Assembly: GCA_014650475.1 (NCBI GenBank)
Contig: BMVA01000004.1
Coordinates: forward strand, 310,001 to 374,000
Source: Streptomyces albogriseolus
GTDB lineage: Bacteria > Actinomycetota > Actinomycetes > Streptomycetales > Streptomycetaceae
DNA length: 64,000 nucleotides
Direction of reading: 5' to 3'
In this document: one piece after another, positions 25,733 to 33,879 of the stretch
Layout: each line of letters starts with the position of its first letter
Numbering within the stretch: position 1 is the stretch's first letter
The notes under the pieces: model-generated
The model's database searches: none
The model's input: the letters and a program-made list of their open reading frames with translations, nothing else
What the model was told of the DNA's origin: nothing
Made by a program: the position numbers and the translations under genes

Positions 25733-26763
25733 CGGCAACGCCGACCCCCCGCGTCACCATCAAGGACGTCGCCGCACGCGCCGGCGTGTCCAAGGGGGCC
25801 GTGTCCCTCGCGTTCAACCGGAAACCCGGACTGTCCGAGGCGACCCGGGACCGGATCTTCGCGGCGGCGCGCGAGCTGGGCTGGTCGCCGAGCACGACCG
25901 CGCGGACGCTGGCCGGGTCCCGGGTGGACGTGGTGGGGCTCGCGGTGTGCCGGCCCGCCCGGCTGCTCGGCCTGGAGCCCTTCTACATGGAGTTCATCTC
26001 CGGGGTGGAGAGCGTCCTGGTCGAGCGGTCCTGCGCGCTGCTGCTGCGGCTGGTGCGCAGCCCCGAAGAGGAGGTGGGGCTGCTGGAGTCGTGGTGGCGG
26101 GGGCGGCAGATCGGCGGCTCGATCCTGGTGGACTTCCGCTCCGACGACCCCCGCCCGGCGGTGGCGCGGCGGCTGGGGCTGCCCGTGGTGGCCGTGGGGC
26201 ACCCCTCGCTGACCGGCGGGCTGACGTCGGTGTGGACGGACGACGCGACGGCGGTGGCGGAGGCGGTGCGGTACCTGGCGGCGCTGGGGCACCGCGCGAT
26301 CGCCCGGGTGGGCGGCGCGGCGGAGCTCGGGCACACGTCGATCCGCACGGCCGCGTTCGACGAGGCGGTGGGGGCGCTGGAGCCGGCCACGCGGGCCTGG
26401 CAGGTGGCGACGGACTTCTCCGGGGACGCGGGCGCCCGCGCCACCCGGACGCTGCTGGCCGCGCCGGCCGGGGAGCGGCCGACCGCGATCGTGTACGACA
26501 ACGACATCATGGCGGTGGCGGGGCTGTCGGTGGCGGCCGAGATGGGGCTGCGGGTGCCGCAGGACGTGTCGCTGCTGGCGTGGGACGACTCACAGCTGTG
26601 CCGGCTGACCCGGCCCACCCTGTCGGCGATGAGCCATGACGTGCACGGCTTCGGCGCGGAGGTGGCGCGTACTCTGTTCGGAACGCTCACCGGGGACGGT
26701 CCGGGCTCGCATCCGGTGCCGACGCCGGTCCTCACCCCGCGGGGCTCCACGGCCCCGCCGTGA
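25729..26763 (+). CDS. LacI-family regulator of the mannoside cluster
   Basis: A 344-residue regulator with HTH VTIKDVAARAGVSKGAVSLAFNRK at residues 9-32, hinge segment SPSTTARTLAGSR, and the sensor domain from about residue 60 (VSLLAWDDSQLCRLTRPTLSAM is the LacI signature). Its ATG overlaps the beta-mannosidase stop by four bases, so it is made with the enzyme and likely represses its own operon and the divergent importer. It probably binds the AACCGGT elements at 23255-23323. Confidence 0.88.
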   Translation: MTATPTPRVTIKDVAARAGVSKGAVSLAFNRKPGLSEATRDRIFAAARELGWSPSTTARTLAGSRVDVVGLAVCRPARLLGLEPFYMEFISGVESVLVERSCALLLRLVRSPEEEVGLLESWWRGRQIGGSILVDFRSDDPRPAVARRLGLPVVAVGHPSLTGGLTSVWTDDATAVAEAVRYLAALGHRAIARVGGAAELGHTSIRTAAFDEAVGALEPATRAWQVATDFSGDAGARATRTLLAAPAGERPTAIVYDNDIMAVAGLSVAAEMGLRVPQDVSLLAWDDSQLCRLTRPTLSAMSHDVHGFGAEVARTLFGTLTGDGPGSHPVPTPVLTPRGSTAPP

Positions 26764-27041
26764 CCCGGACCGGGGACGGCGCCGGCCGCGCGGGGAAGTG
26801 CGCTGTCACCGGGGTCACTTGAACCCGCATTCCGGCGCGCTGTCCGCATGCGCCGCGGGTGAGCGGGAATACGCGGAACGAGGCACAGGTCGGCCTCTCG
26901 CTCCGCGGCGGGGACATGGGTTAGCCTCGTCCCGGCTGCTCTTCCTGCGAAAACGCCCGTACCCCACGTCGGAGGAGTTTCCTGCGGAGCGGCCCGAACT
27001 CCGAACGGAAAATCTCTGACAGGAACAAGGGGCACCATTTC

Positions 27042-28865
27042 ATGGAACCCACCCAGGTCCGCCCGGCCAACCCGCAGCATTCGGACACACTCCCCCACAC
27101 GTCCGAAAACTACAGGACAGCGACGATCCGCACGCCCGAGATACGTGTGGAGAAATACGGCAACTGGGAGATCGAGTACGAGTTCACGCCCGCTGCGGGC
27201 GATCACGGCAACCTGCTCGTGGTGTTTTCCTCCGTGGGCTCGAAGTACGGATTCGGCGCCGCCCTTTCGGGCGTCCAGTGCAACGTGCTGAGAATCCGCG
27301 ACCGGTTCGACGGGGGCCCGTCGTACTACGTGGCGCGGGCGATGGACTTCTCCGTTTCGGACGCCGTCGAGGAACTGATTACCCATTATCGGGAAAAGCT
27401 GGGCCTGGCCCGGGAGACGGTGGTTCTCGCCGGTTCCTCGAAGGGCGGCAGCGCCGCCATTTTCTACGCGCTGAAGTACGGCTACCGGCACATCGTCGCC
27501 TCCACGCCGCAGTACTTCATCGGCAGCTACTCCCAGGGGCACGGCGTGCTCGGCGAGTGGGTCCTCGGCGAGGGCCAGCCGCAGGAGAACGTGGACCGGC
27601 TCGACTCGGTGCTCCCGGAGCTGCTGGCCGAGACCACCGACCTGGACCGCAACATCTACCTGTTCTCCTCGACGAAGGACTACCAGTACGAGGAACACGT
27701 CGTCCATTTCCTCCCGGCTCTGCGGAAGTACTCCAACTTCAACTTCTTCATGGTGGAATCGCCCGCCCTGGTGAAGCACGCGGAGGTGACGCGGCAGGGT
27801 CTCTCGGTGATCCTCAGCGTCATCTACGCGCTGACCGAGGGGACGGTGCCGCGGTTCGGCGAGGTGCAGGTCGGCTCCAACGAGGTGGACGGAGCCGCCG
27901 CCGGCGAGCACCTGGCGGAGTTGCGGGCGCGGGACACCGCGGCGGGCGTGCTGACCGCCGCGCAGCTCACCCCCGAGCGGGCCACGCTGTCCGGGCACGC
28001 CTTCCTGCCCGGCGTCTCCGCCGAGCAGGGCGAGGAGGCCGGCGCGCGGGAGACCAAGCAGCTCGTGCTGGTCCGCGACGACCAGGCGTGGGTGGCCGAC
28101 GCGGAGACCGTGCCGGTGGACCAGCTGTACCTGAAGTACTTCGACACGCACTTCGCGTCCTACAAGGACGGCGGCTTCACCTGCGAGGCGCGGGAGCTTC
28201 TCGACGCGCTGCCCGACGGCGTGTACGACGTGTTCGCCCGGGTGACCAGCGAGAACGAGGACATCGACCGCAGGGTGCCGCTGGTCGCCTACCGGCCGCT
28301 CGACCGCCGCGCCGCCTCCGCGGGGCGCGAGGTGGTCCTCAGGGGCGACGCGAAGAGCGTCCGGGTGATCAAGCGCGACCTCACGGCGGCCGGCCCCGGC
28401 GGGTCCGTGTTCGCGCTGAAGCGGTTCGCGATGGAGGGCCCAAGGCTCCGGGTGTACGGCGTCCTCTTCCTCCCCGGCCGCAACGCGGACCGCGCCACCC
28501 ACTCGACGTACTACCTCACGCTGCGCGGCGCGGACAGCACCCACACCGTCGCCCTCAAGGCGGTGAAGCGGGAGGACAAGGTGCGCCCGCACATGGCGCC
28601 GGGCGACTTCGGGTCGTACTCCTTCGGGTACTTCACCTCGGTGGACAAGGAGGGCGTGGACCTCTCCGACGTGCCGCCCGGGACGTACACGGCGCAGATC
28701 GCGATGAGCACCGGCGGCGGGCTGTTCACGCACCAGGCCGGTGAGCTGGAGGTGCGGGAGAACCGGGCCGCCTCGGTGGCCCGCCGGATCTCCGGCCGCA
28801 ACGAGCGGATCTCCACCCGGGCGCGGCTGCGGCGGGGCCTGCGCAGGCGGCTCTGGCGGTCGTAG
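27042..28865 (+). CDS. XcbB/CpsF- and Asp2-like alpha/beta-hydrolase with C-terminal beta domains
   Basis: A 607-residue protein without signal peptide. Residues 45-270 look like an alpha/beta-hydrolase: LLVVFSSVGSKYGFGA, the nucleophile elbow GSSKGGSA (Ser133), then STPQYFIGSY and NIYLFSSTKDYQYEEHV. The GSSKGG motif is the mark of Asp2/XcbB-type proteins, which occur in capsule and glycoprotein-export loci. Residues 300-600 form two or three beta-sandwich segments, the last ending in a very basic tail. The N-terminal third uses ATT and TTT codons more freely than neighbours, which may signal transfer. A 278-bp non-coding region precedes it (weak TAGCCT at 26923). A role in modifying a surface glycan is inference from family and from the nearby Stealth genes. 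Confidence 0.55.
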   Translation: MEPTQVRPANPQHSDTLPHTSENYRTATIRTPEIRVEKYGNWEIEYEFTPAAGDHGNLLVVFSSVGSKYGFGAALSGVQCNVLRIRDRFDGGPSYYVARAMDFSVSDAVEELITHYREKLGLARETVVLAGSSKGGSAAIFYALKYGYRHIVASTPQYFIGSYSQGHGVLGEWVLGEGQPQENVDRLDSVLPELLAETTDLDRNIYLFSSTKDYQYEEHVVHFLPALRKYSNFNFFMVESPALVKHAEVTRQGLSVILSVIYALTEGTVPRFGEVQVGSNEVDGAAAGEHLAELRARDTAAGVLTAAQLTPERATLSGHAFLPGVSAEQGEEAGARETKQLVLVRDDQAWVADAETVPVDQLYLKYFDTHFASYKDGGFTCEARELLDALPDGVYDVFARVTSENEDIDRRVPLVAYRPLDRRAASAGREVVLRGDAKSVRVIKRDLTAAGPGGSVFALKRFAMEGPRLRVYGVLFLPGRNADRATHSTYYLTLRGADSTHTVALKAVKREDKVRPHMAPGDFGSYSFGYFTSVDKEGVDLSDVPPGTYTAQIAMSTGGGLFTHQAGELEVRENRAASVARRISGRNERISTRARLRRGLRRRLWRS

Positions 28866-28878
28866 CACCGCCCGCGGC

Positions 28879-28920
28879 ATCACACGGCCGGCCCCCGTTC
28901 GCGGGGGCCGGCCGTGTGAT
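28879..28920 (+). terminator. Perfect hairpin terminator with TTCG loop
   Basis: A 19-bp perfect stem (28879-28897 with 28902-28920) closed by a TTCG tetraloop lies 13 bp after the stop codon of the XcbB-like gene. It separates that gene from fadAB. Confidence 0.85.
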
Positions 28921-28980
28921 GTTCGCCGCTCCGGCCGACGGGGGTGTGCAGTGACGTTACCCGCAAGTAGCATGGGCCGT

Positions 28981-28995
28981 AAGCAAGCGCTCAGC
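28981..28995. promoter_or_regulatory. AGCGCT-centred near-palindrome at the fadA promoter
   Basis: AAGCAAGCGCTCAGC (28981-28995) lies just downstream of a TAGCAT -10-like hexamer (28967-28972) and 26 bp before the fadA start. Such AGCGCT-centred sites are common for TetR-type fatty-acid regulators in actinobacteria. The link is inference only. Confidence 0.35.
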
Positions 28996-29020
28996 ATCCC
29001 GTACCTGGAGGAGAGCCATC

Positions 29021-30238
29021 GTGCCTCGTACCGTCAGGGACGTCGTCTTCGTCGACGGCGTCCGTACCCCGTTCGGCAAGGCGGGCCCGAAGGGCATCTA
29101 CCACGAGACCCGTGCCGACGACCTGGTCGTCAAGGCGATCCGGGAGCTGCTGCGCCGCAACCCGGGTCTCGACCCGAAGAAGATCGACGAGGTCGCCATC
29201 GCCGCGACCACGCAGATCGGCGACCAGGGCCTGACCATCGGCCGCACGGCGGGCATCCTCGCGGGCCTGCCGCAGTCCGTGCCGGGTTACTCCATCGACC
29301 GCATGTGCGCCGGCGCGCTGACCGCCGTCACCACGGTGGCCGGCTCCGTCGCCTTCGGCGCGTACGACGTCGCCATCGCGGGCGGTGTCGAGCACATGGG
29401 CCGCCACCCGATGGGCGAGGGCGTGGACCCGAACCCGCGGTTCGTCTCCGAGAAGCTGGTCGACGAGTCCGCCCTGTTCATGGGCATGACCGCGGAGAAC
29501 CTGCACGACCGCTACCCGTCGATCACCAAGCAGCGCGCCGACGAGTACGCGGTGCGCTCCCAGGAGAAGGCCGCCAAGGCGTACGCCAACGGCAAGATCC
29601 AGGCCGACCTGGTGCCGATCTCCGTGCGCCGCACCTCGCCCGAGGCCGGCGAGACCGGCTGGGGCCTGGTCACCGCCGACGAGCCGATGCGTCCGGGCAC
29701 CACGCTGGAGAACCTGGCGGGCCTGAAGACGCCGTTCCGCGTGCACGGCCGGGTCACCGCGGGCAACGCGGCCGGTCTGAACGACGGCGCCACCGCCTCG
29801 GTCATCGCCTCCGAGGACTTCGCCCGCGAGAACGGGCTGCCGGTCAAGATGCGCCTCGTCTCCTACTCCTTCGCCGGCGTGGAGCCCGAGGTCATGGGCT
29901 ACGGCCCGATCCCGGCCACGGAGAAGGCGCTCGCGCAGGCGGGCCTGTCCATCTCCGACATCGGCCTGTTCGAGATCAACGAGGCCTTCGCCGTCCAGGT
30001 CCTCGCGTTCCTGGAGCACTACGGCATCGCCGACGACGACGCCCGCGTCAACCAGTACGGCGGCGCCATCGCGTTCGGCCACCCGCTGGCCTCCTCCGGC
30101 GTCCGCCTGATGACGCAGCTGGCCCGCCAGTTCGAGGAGCAGCCGCACGTCCGCTACGGCCTGACCACCATGTGCGTCGGTTTCGGCATGGGCGCGACGG
30201 TCATCTGGGAGAACCCGCACTTCGAGGGGGACAAGTGA
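29021..30238 (+). CDS. fadA: Acetyl-CoA acyltransferase (thiolase), beta-oxidation
   Basis: A 405-residue thiolase that splits 3-ketoacyl-CoA to acetyl-CoA and a shortened acyl-CoA. Catalytic residues are all present: Cys96 in DRMCAGALTAV, the NEAFA motif in FEINEAFAVQV, His354 in GGAIAFGHPLASSG and Cys385 in TTMCVGFGMG. The GTG at 29021 has GGAGGA upstream. The next gene overlaps by four bases, forming the FadAB pair. The resemblance is to the S. coelicolor fadAB genes of this neighbourhood, which are reported to act in fatty-acid degradation. Confidence 0.92.
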   Translation: MPRTVRDVVFVDGVRTPFGKAGPKGIYHETRADDLVVKAIRELLRRNPGLDPKKIDEVAIAATTQIGDQGLTIGRTAGILAGLPQSVPGYSIDRMCAGALTAVTTVAGSVAFGAYDVAIAGGVEHMGRHPMGEGVDPNPRFVSEKLVDESALFMGMTAENLHDRYPSITKQRADEYAVRSQEKAAKAYANGKIQADLVPISVRRTSPEAGETGWGLVTADEPMRPGTTLENLAGLKTPFRVHGRVTAGNAAGLNDGATASVIASEDFARENGLPVKMRLVSYSFAGVEPEVMGYGPIPATEKALAQAGLSISDIGLFEINEAFAVQVLAFLEHYGIADDDARVNQYGGAIAFGHPLASSGVRLMTQLARQFEEQPHVRYGLTTMCVGFGMGATVIWENPHFEGDK

Positions 30239-32364
30239 GCACCACCGCTGAGCTTTTGAAGGGTGCGGCCGAGCTGTTCCCGGGTGAGGTCGTCACGCAG
30301 GCGCACGTGCGCCACTTCGACCTGCCGCTGGGTGCCGGGCGCTTCGCCCTGATCACCCTGGACAACGGCCACGACCACACCAAGCCGACCACCCTCGGCC
30401 CGCAGTCGCTGGCGAACATCGACGCCGCGATCGACCAGGTCGAGAAGGAGGCCGCGGACGGCGAGATCGTCGGCGTCGGCGTCACCGGCAAGCCGTTCAT
30501 CTTCGCGGTCGGCGCCGACCTCAAGGGCGTCGAGCTGCTGAAGCGCCACGAGGACGCGCTGGCCATCGGCAAGGGCGGCCACGACGTCTTCAAGCGGCTG
30601 GCGAAGCTGGCCGTGCCGACCTTCGCGTACTACAACGGCGCCGCCATGGGCGGCGGCGTGGAGATCGGTCTGCACTGCACCTACCGCACGGTGTCCGCGG
30701 CGCTGCCCGCGTTCTCCCTGCCCGAGGTCTTCCTCGGCCTGGTGCCCGGCTGGGGCGGCTGCACCCTGCTGCCGAACCTGATCGGCGCCGAGAAGGCCGT
30801 CTCGGTGATCATCGAGAACAGCCTCAACCAGAACCGGCAGCTCAAGGGCAAGCAGGTCTACGAACTCGGCATCGCGGACGCGCTGTTCGAGGGCGCGGAC
30901 TTCCTGGAGCAGTCGCTGATCTGGACCGCGTCCGTCCTCAAGGGCGAGATCACGGTCGAGCGCCCGGCGGTCGACCGCGGCGAGGCCTGGGACCAGGCCG
31001 TCGCCAAGGGCCGCTTCGTCGCGGACTCCAAGGTGCACGGCGCGGCCCCGGCCGCCTACCGCGCCCTGGACATCATCGCCGCCGCCAAGGACGGCGACCT
31101 GCAGAAGGGCTACGACGCCGAGGACCAGGCGCTCGCCGACCTCATCATGGGCGGTGAACTGCGCGCCGGCATCTACGCGTTCAACCTGGTGCAGAAGCGC
31201 GGCAAGCGTCCCGCGGGCGCCCCGGACAAGAACCTGGCGCGCCCGGTCACCAAGGTCGGCGTCGTCGGCGCCGGTCTGATGGCCTCGCAGCTCGCGCTGC
31301 TGTTCCTGCGCCGCCTCGAGGTGCCGGTCGTCCTCACGGACATCGACCAGGAGCGCATCGACAAGGGTGTGGGCTACGTCCACGCCGAGATCGACAAGCT
31401 GCTCGGCAAGGGCCGGATCAACCAGGACAAGGCCAACCGCCTGAAGGCGCTGGTCACCGGTGTGCTGGACAAGGCCGAGGGCTTCGCGGACGCGGACTTC
31501 ATCATCGAAGCCGTGTTCGAGGAGATGGGCGTCAAGCAGCAGGTGTTCGCGGAGGTCGAGGCGGTCGCCCCGGCGCACGCGATCCTCGCCACGAACACGT
31601 CGTCCCTCTCGGTGACCGAGATGGCGTCGAAGCTGCGGCACCCCGAGCGGGTCGTCGGCTTCCACTTCTTCAACCCGGTCGCGGTCCTCCCCCTGCTGGA
31701 GATCGTGCGCGGCGAGAAGACCGATGACGCGTCGCTGGCCACGGCCTTCGGCGTCGCCAAGAAGCTGAAGAAGACCGCGGTGCTGGTGAAGGACGCCCCG
31801 GCGTTCGTCGTCAACCGCATCCTGACCCGCTTCATGGGCGAGATCCAGAACGTCATCGACGAGGGCACGCCCGTCGAGGTCGCGGAGAAGGCGGTCGAGC
31901 CGCTCGGCCTGCCGATGTCCCCGCTGGTCCTCCTCGAGCTGGTCGGCCCCGCGATCGGCCTGCACGTCTCCGAGACGCTCAACCGGGCGTTCCCGGACCG
32001 CTTCACGGTCTCCCCGAACCTGAAGGCGGTCGTCGAGGCCGGCAAGCGCGGCTTCTACGTCTACGACTCCGGCAAGCCCGAGCTCGACCCCGAGGTCGCG
32101 GCGCTGCTGAAGCAGGGCGACACCGTCCTCACGGAGGAGCAGGTCCGCGACCGGGTGCTGGACGCGGTGGCCCAGGAGATCGGCCTGATGCTCGACGAGG
32201 GCGTCGTCGCCGAAGCCCAGGACATCGACCTGTGCCTGATCACCGGCGCCGGCTGGCCCTTCCACCTGGGCGGCATCACCCCGTACCTGGACCGCGAGGG
32301 CGTCTCCGAGCGGGTGACCGGGAAGCGGTTCCTGGAGCCGGGGGTGGCTTCGGTTCCGGCGTGA
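30235..32364 (+). CDS. fadB: Trifunctional FadB: enoyl-CoA hydratase / 3-hydroxyacyl-CoA dehydrogenase
   Basis: A 709-residue fusion. The N-terminal crotonase half (about 1-300) has AAMGGGVEIGLHCTYRTVS and SLPEVFLGLVPGWGGC, including the oxyanion hole and catalytic glutamates. The second half begins with an NAD Rossmann motif VGVVGAGLMASQLALLFLRR near residue 340 and carries the dehydrogenase signature VGFHFFNPVAVLPLLEIV. A C-terminal all-helical domain follows. It converts enoyl-CoA to 3-ketoacyl-CoA and hands it to FadA, with which it is translationally coupled through a GTGA overlap. Confidence 0.93.
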   Translation: MSTTAELLKGAAELFPGEVVTQAHVRHFDLPLGAGRFALITLDNGHDHTKPTTLGPQSLANIDAAIDQVEKEAADGEIVGVGVTGKPFIFAVGADLKGVELLKRHEDALAIGKGGHDVFKRLAKLAVPTFAYYNGAAMGGGVEIGLHCTYRTVSAALPAFSLPEVFLGLVPGWGGCTLLPNLIGAEKAVSVIIENSLNQNRQLKGKQVYELGIADALFEGADFLEQSLIWTASVLKGEITVERPAVDRGEAWDQAVAKGRFVADSKVHGAAPAAYRALDIIAAAKDGDLQKGYDAEDQALADLIMGGELRAGIYAFNLVQKRGKRPAGAPDKNLARPVTKVGVVGAGLMASQLALLFLRRLEVPVVLTDIDQERIDKGVGYVHAEIDKLLGKGRINQDKANRLKALVTGVLDKAEGFADADFIIEAVFEEMGVKQQVFAEVEAVAPAHAILATNTSSLSVTEMASKLRHPERVVGFHFFNPVAVLPLLEIVRGEKTDDASLATAFGVAKKLKKTAVLVKDAPAFVVNRILTRFMGEIQNVIDEGTPVEVAEKAVEPLGLPMSPLVLLELVGPAIGLHVSETLNRAFPDRFTVSPNLKAVVEAGKRGFYVYDSGKPELDPEVAALLKQGDTVLTEEQVRDRVLDAVAQEIGLMLDEGVVAEAQDIDLCLITGAGWPFHLGGITPYLDREGVSERVTGKRFLEPGVASVPA

Positions 32365-32387
32365 CGCGCCCGTGACCGGTCATCGAC

Positions 32388-32423
32388 GGAAGGCCCCGAC
32401 ACCTCGCGGTGTCGGGGCCTTCC
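32388..32423. terminator. Bidirectional hairpin terminator between fadB and the SGNH gene
   Basis: A perfect 16-bp stem (32388-32403 with 32408-32423) with TCGC loop stands between two convergent operons, 24 bp after fadB and 50 bp past the SGNH gene's stop on the other strand. It can serve both. Confidence 0.8.
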
Positions 32424-32473
32424 CCGTTACGGCTCGACCCGCAGCCGGGGCCTGGTGCCGAGCGTGCGGCCGT

Positions 32474-33862
32474 TCACCACGTCCCGGCGAACGGCAGGTG
32501 CTCGCACTTCTCGCCGCACGGTTCGCGCGAGGAGACGGAGGTCCTGATCCAGCTGTCGTCCGGCAGGCCGTGGATCCGCAGGGTCAGCCGGGCCGGCCGG
32601 GAGTGGAGGGCGCTGAACACCGAGACGAACTCCACCTCGTACCGCCCGGGCTTCCAGTCGTGGGGGTGACGCACGCTCCACGTGCCGTCGTCCCGCACCG
32701 GCGCCTCGGCGATCAGACGGCCGCCCTCCAGCACCATGACCTTGGAGACGTCGGGGCCGGCGGTCCCGGAGAAGCGGGGCCGCGGGCCGCTCCACGCGCC
32801 CTCGCGCGGGCCCAGCACCACCGGCGGTTCGACGTGGTCGCGGACGGTGAAGGGCACGCCGGCCGCCGCCGTCACCCCGGTGTCGGTGATGCCGACCACG
32901 CGCAGGAAGTGCTCCCCGCCCGGCCAGGCGACCGCGCGCCGCCACAGCCAGCGGCCCTCCTGGTTGACGGAGGTGCCGCCCAGGTAGGTGTCGCCCTCGA
33001 AGAACAGCAGGTACGACGTCCCGGGCGGGGCCTCGCCGGAGAACTTCTGCAGCGGGCTCACGGTTGTCGACGGGGCGGGCGACGTGACGGCCGGGGGGCC
33101 CGCGACGGGGTCGCCGTAGAGCGCCGACTCCGGGTTCGTGACGGTGAACTCCAGCTGTACGGGCGGGTACACGCCTTGCCGCTGCAGCGTCTCGGGGGCC
33201 ACCACCCCGGGCGGCAGGCCCGGCAGCCCGTGCAGCGCCGAGGCGAAGATCCGCGCCACCTCACGTGCGCCCGCCTCGTTGAAGTGGGTCGAGTCGACGA
33301 TGCCGTCCGGGTGGTTCGGGTGTTCGCCCGCGTCCGTCCACCGGTAGAGGCCGCGGGCCCGCGTGGGACCCAGTTCCTGGAGCAGCCGCGTCGTGTAGTG
33401 GTTCAGGTCCACCAGCGGGGCCCCCGTGGCGGCCGCGACGTCGCGGATCAGCGCGGGAAAGCCGTCGTGCGAGTCCATGACGGCGCCGTGCACGTCGAAG
33501 GTGCAGCGTGCGGTGGGTGTCACCAGTACCGGTACCGCTCCTTCGCCGCTGATCGCCTGCACGTAGGCCGTCAGGAGTTCGGTGAACTCCCGTGGGCTGT
33601 GGTAGCGGAGGGGCACGTTGATCCGCTGTTCCACCGCACCGAAGTCGATGGCCACCACGTCACCCGGTCCGAGCATGTTCAGCAGCTTGATCAGCCGCTC
33701 GGTGTAGTAGGCGCGGGCGGTCATGGCGTCACGGGCGAAGTTCTTCAGCTCGTAGCGGTCGCCGAGGAAGTCCGGGAGGTACTGCCCCCAGCCGGCCAGC
33801 GGGGCTTCGGCCGGGGTGCGCGACGTCGCCACGGAGTTGCCGATGATGCAGAACGTGTTCAT
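32474..33862 (-). CDS. SGNH/GDSL-type hydrolase with C-terminal beta-sandwich modules
   Basis: A 462-residue protein. The N-terminal 235 residues fit an SGNH esterase: block I is FCIIGNSVATSR (Ser10, with Asn where GDS usually has Asp), VVAIDFGAVEQ resembles block II/III, and DSTHFNEAGARE supplies the Asp-x-x-His pair near 187-190. This is closest in pattern to rhamnogalacturonan acetylesterase-like enzymes, which remove acetyl groups from polysaccharide. From about 240 on there are two Ig-like beta modules (FTVTNPESALYGDPV... and RPRFSGTAGPDVSKVMVLEGG). No signal peptide is seen. It is the last gene of an operon with two Stealth genes, 17 nt downstream, so it may trim the glycan they build. 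Confidence 0.7.
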   Translation of the reverse strand: MNTFCIIGNSVATSRTPAEAPLAGWGQYLPDFLGDRYELKNFARDAMTARAYYTERLIKLLNMLGPGDVVAIDFGAVEQRINVPLRYHSPREFTELLTAYVQAISGEGAVPVLVTPTARCTFDVHGAVMDSHDGFPALIRDVAAATGAPLVDLNHYTTRLLQELGPTRARGLYRWTDAGEHPNHPDGIVDSTHFNEAGAREVARIFASALHGLPGLPPGVVAPETLQRQGVYPPVQLEFTVTNPESALYGDPVAGPPAVTSPAPSTTVSPLQKFSGEAPPGTSYLLFFEGDTYLGGTSVNQEGRWLWRRAVAWPGGEHFLRVVGITDTGVTAAAGVPFTVRDHVEPPVVLGPREGAWSGPRPRFSGTAGPDVSKVMVLEGGRLIAEAPVRDDGTWSVRHPHDWKPGRYEVEFVSVFSALHSRPARLTLRIHGLPDDSWIRTSVSSREPCGEKCEHLPFAGTW

Positions 33863-33879
33863 GGTCTCCTGGACTTCCC

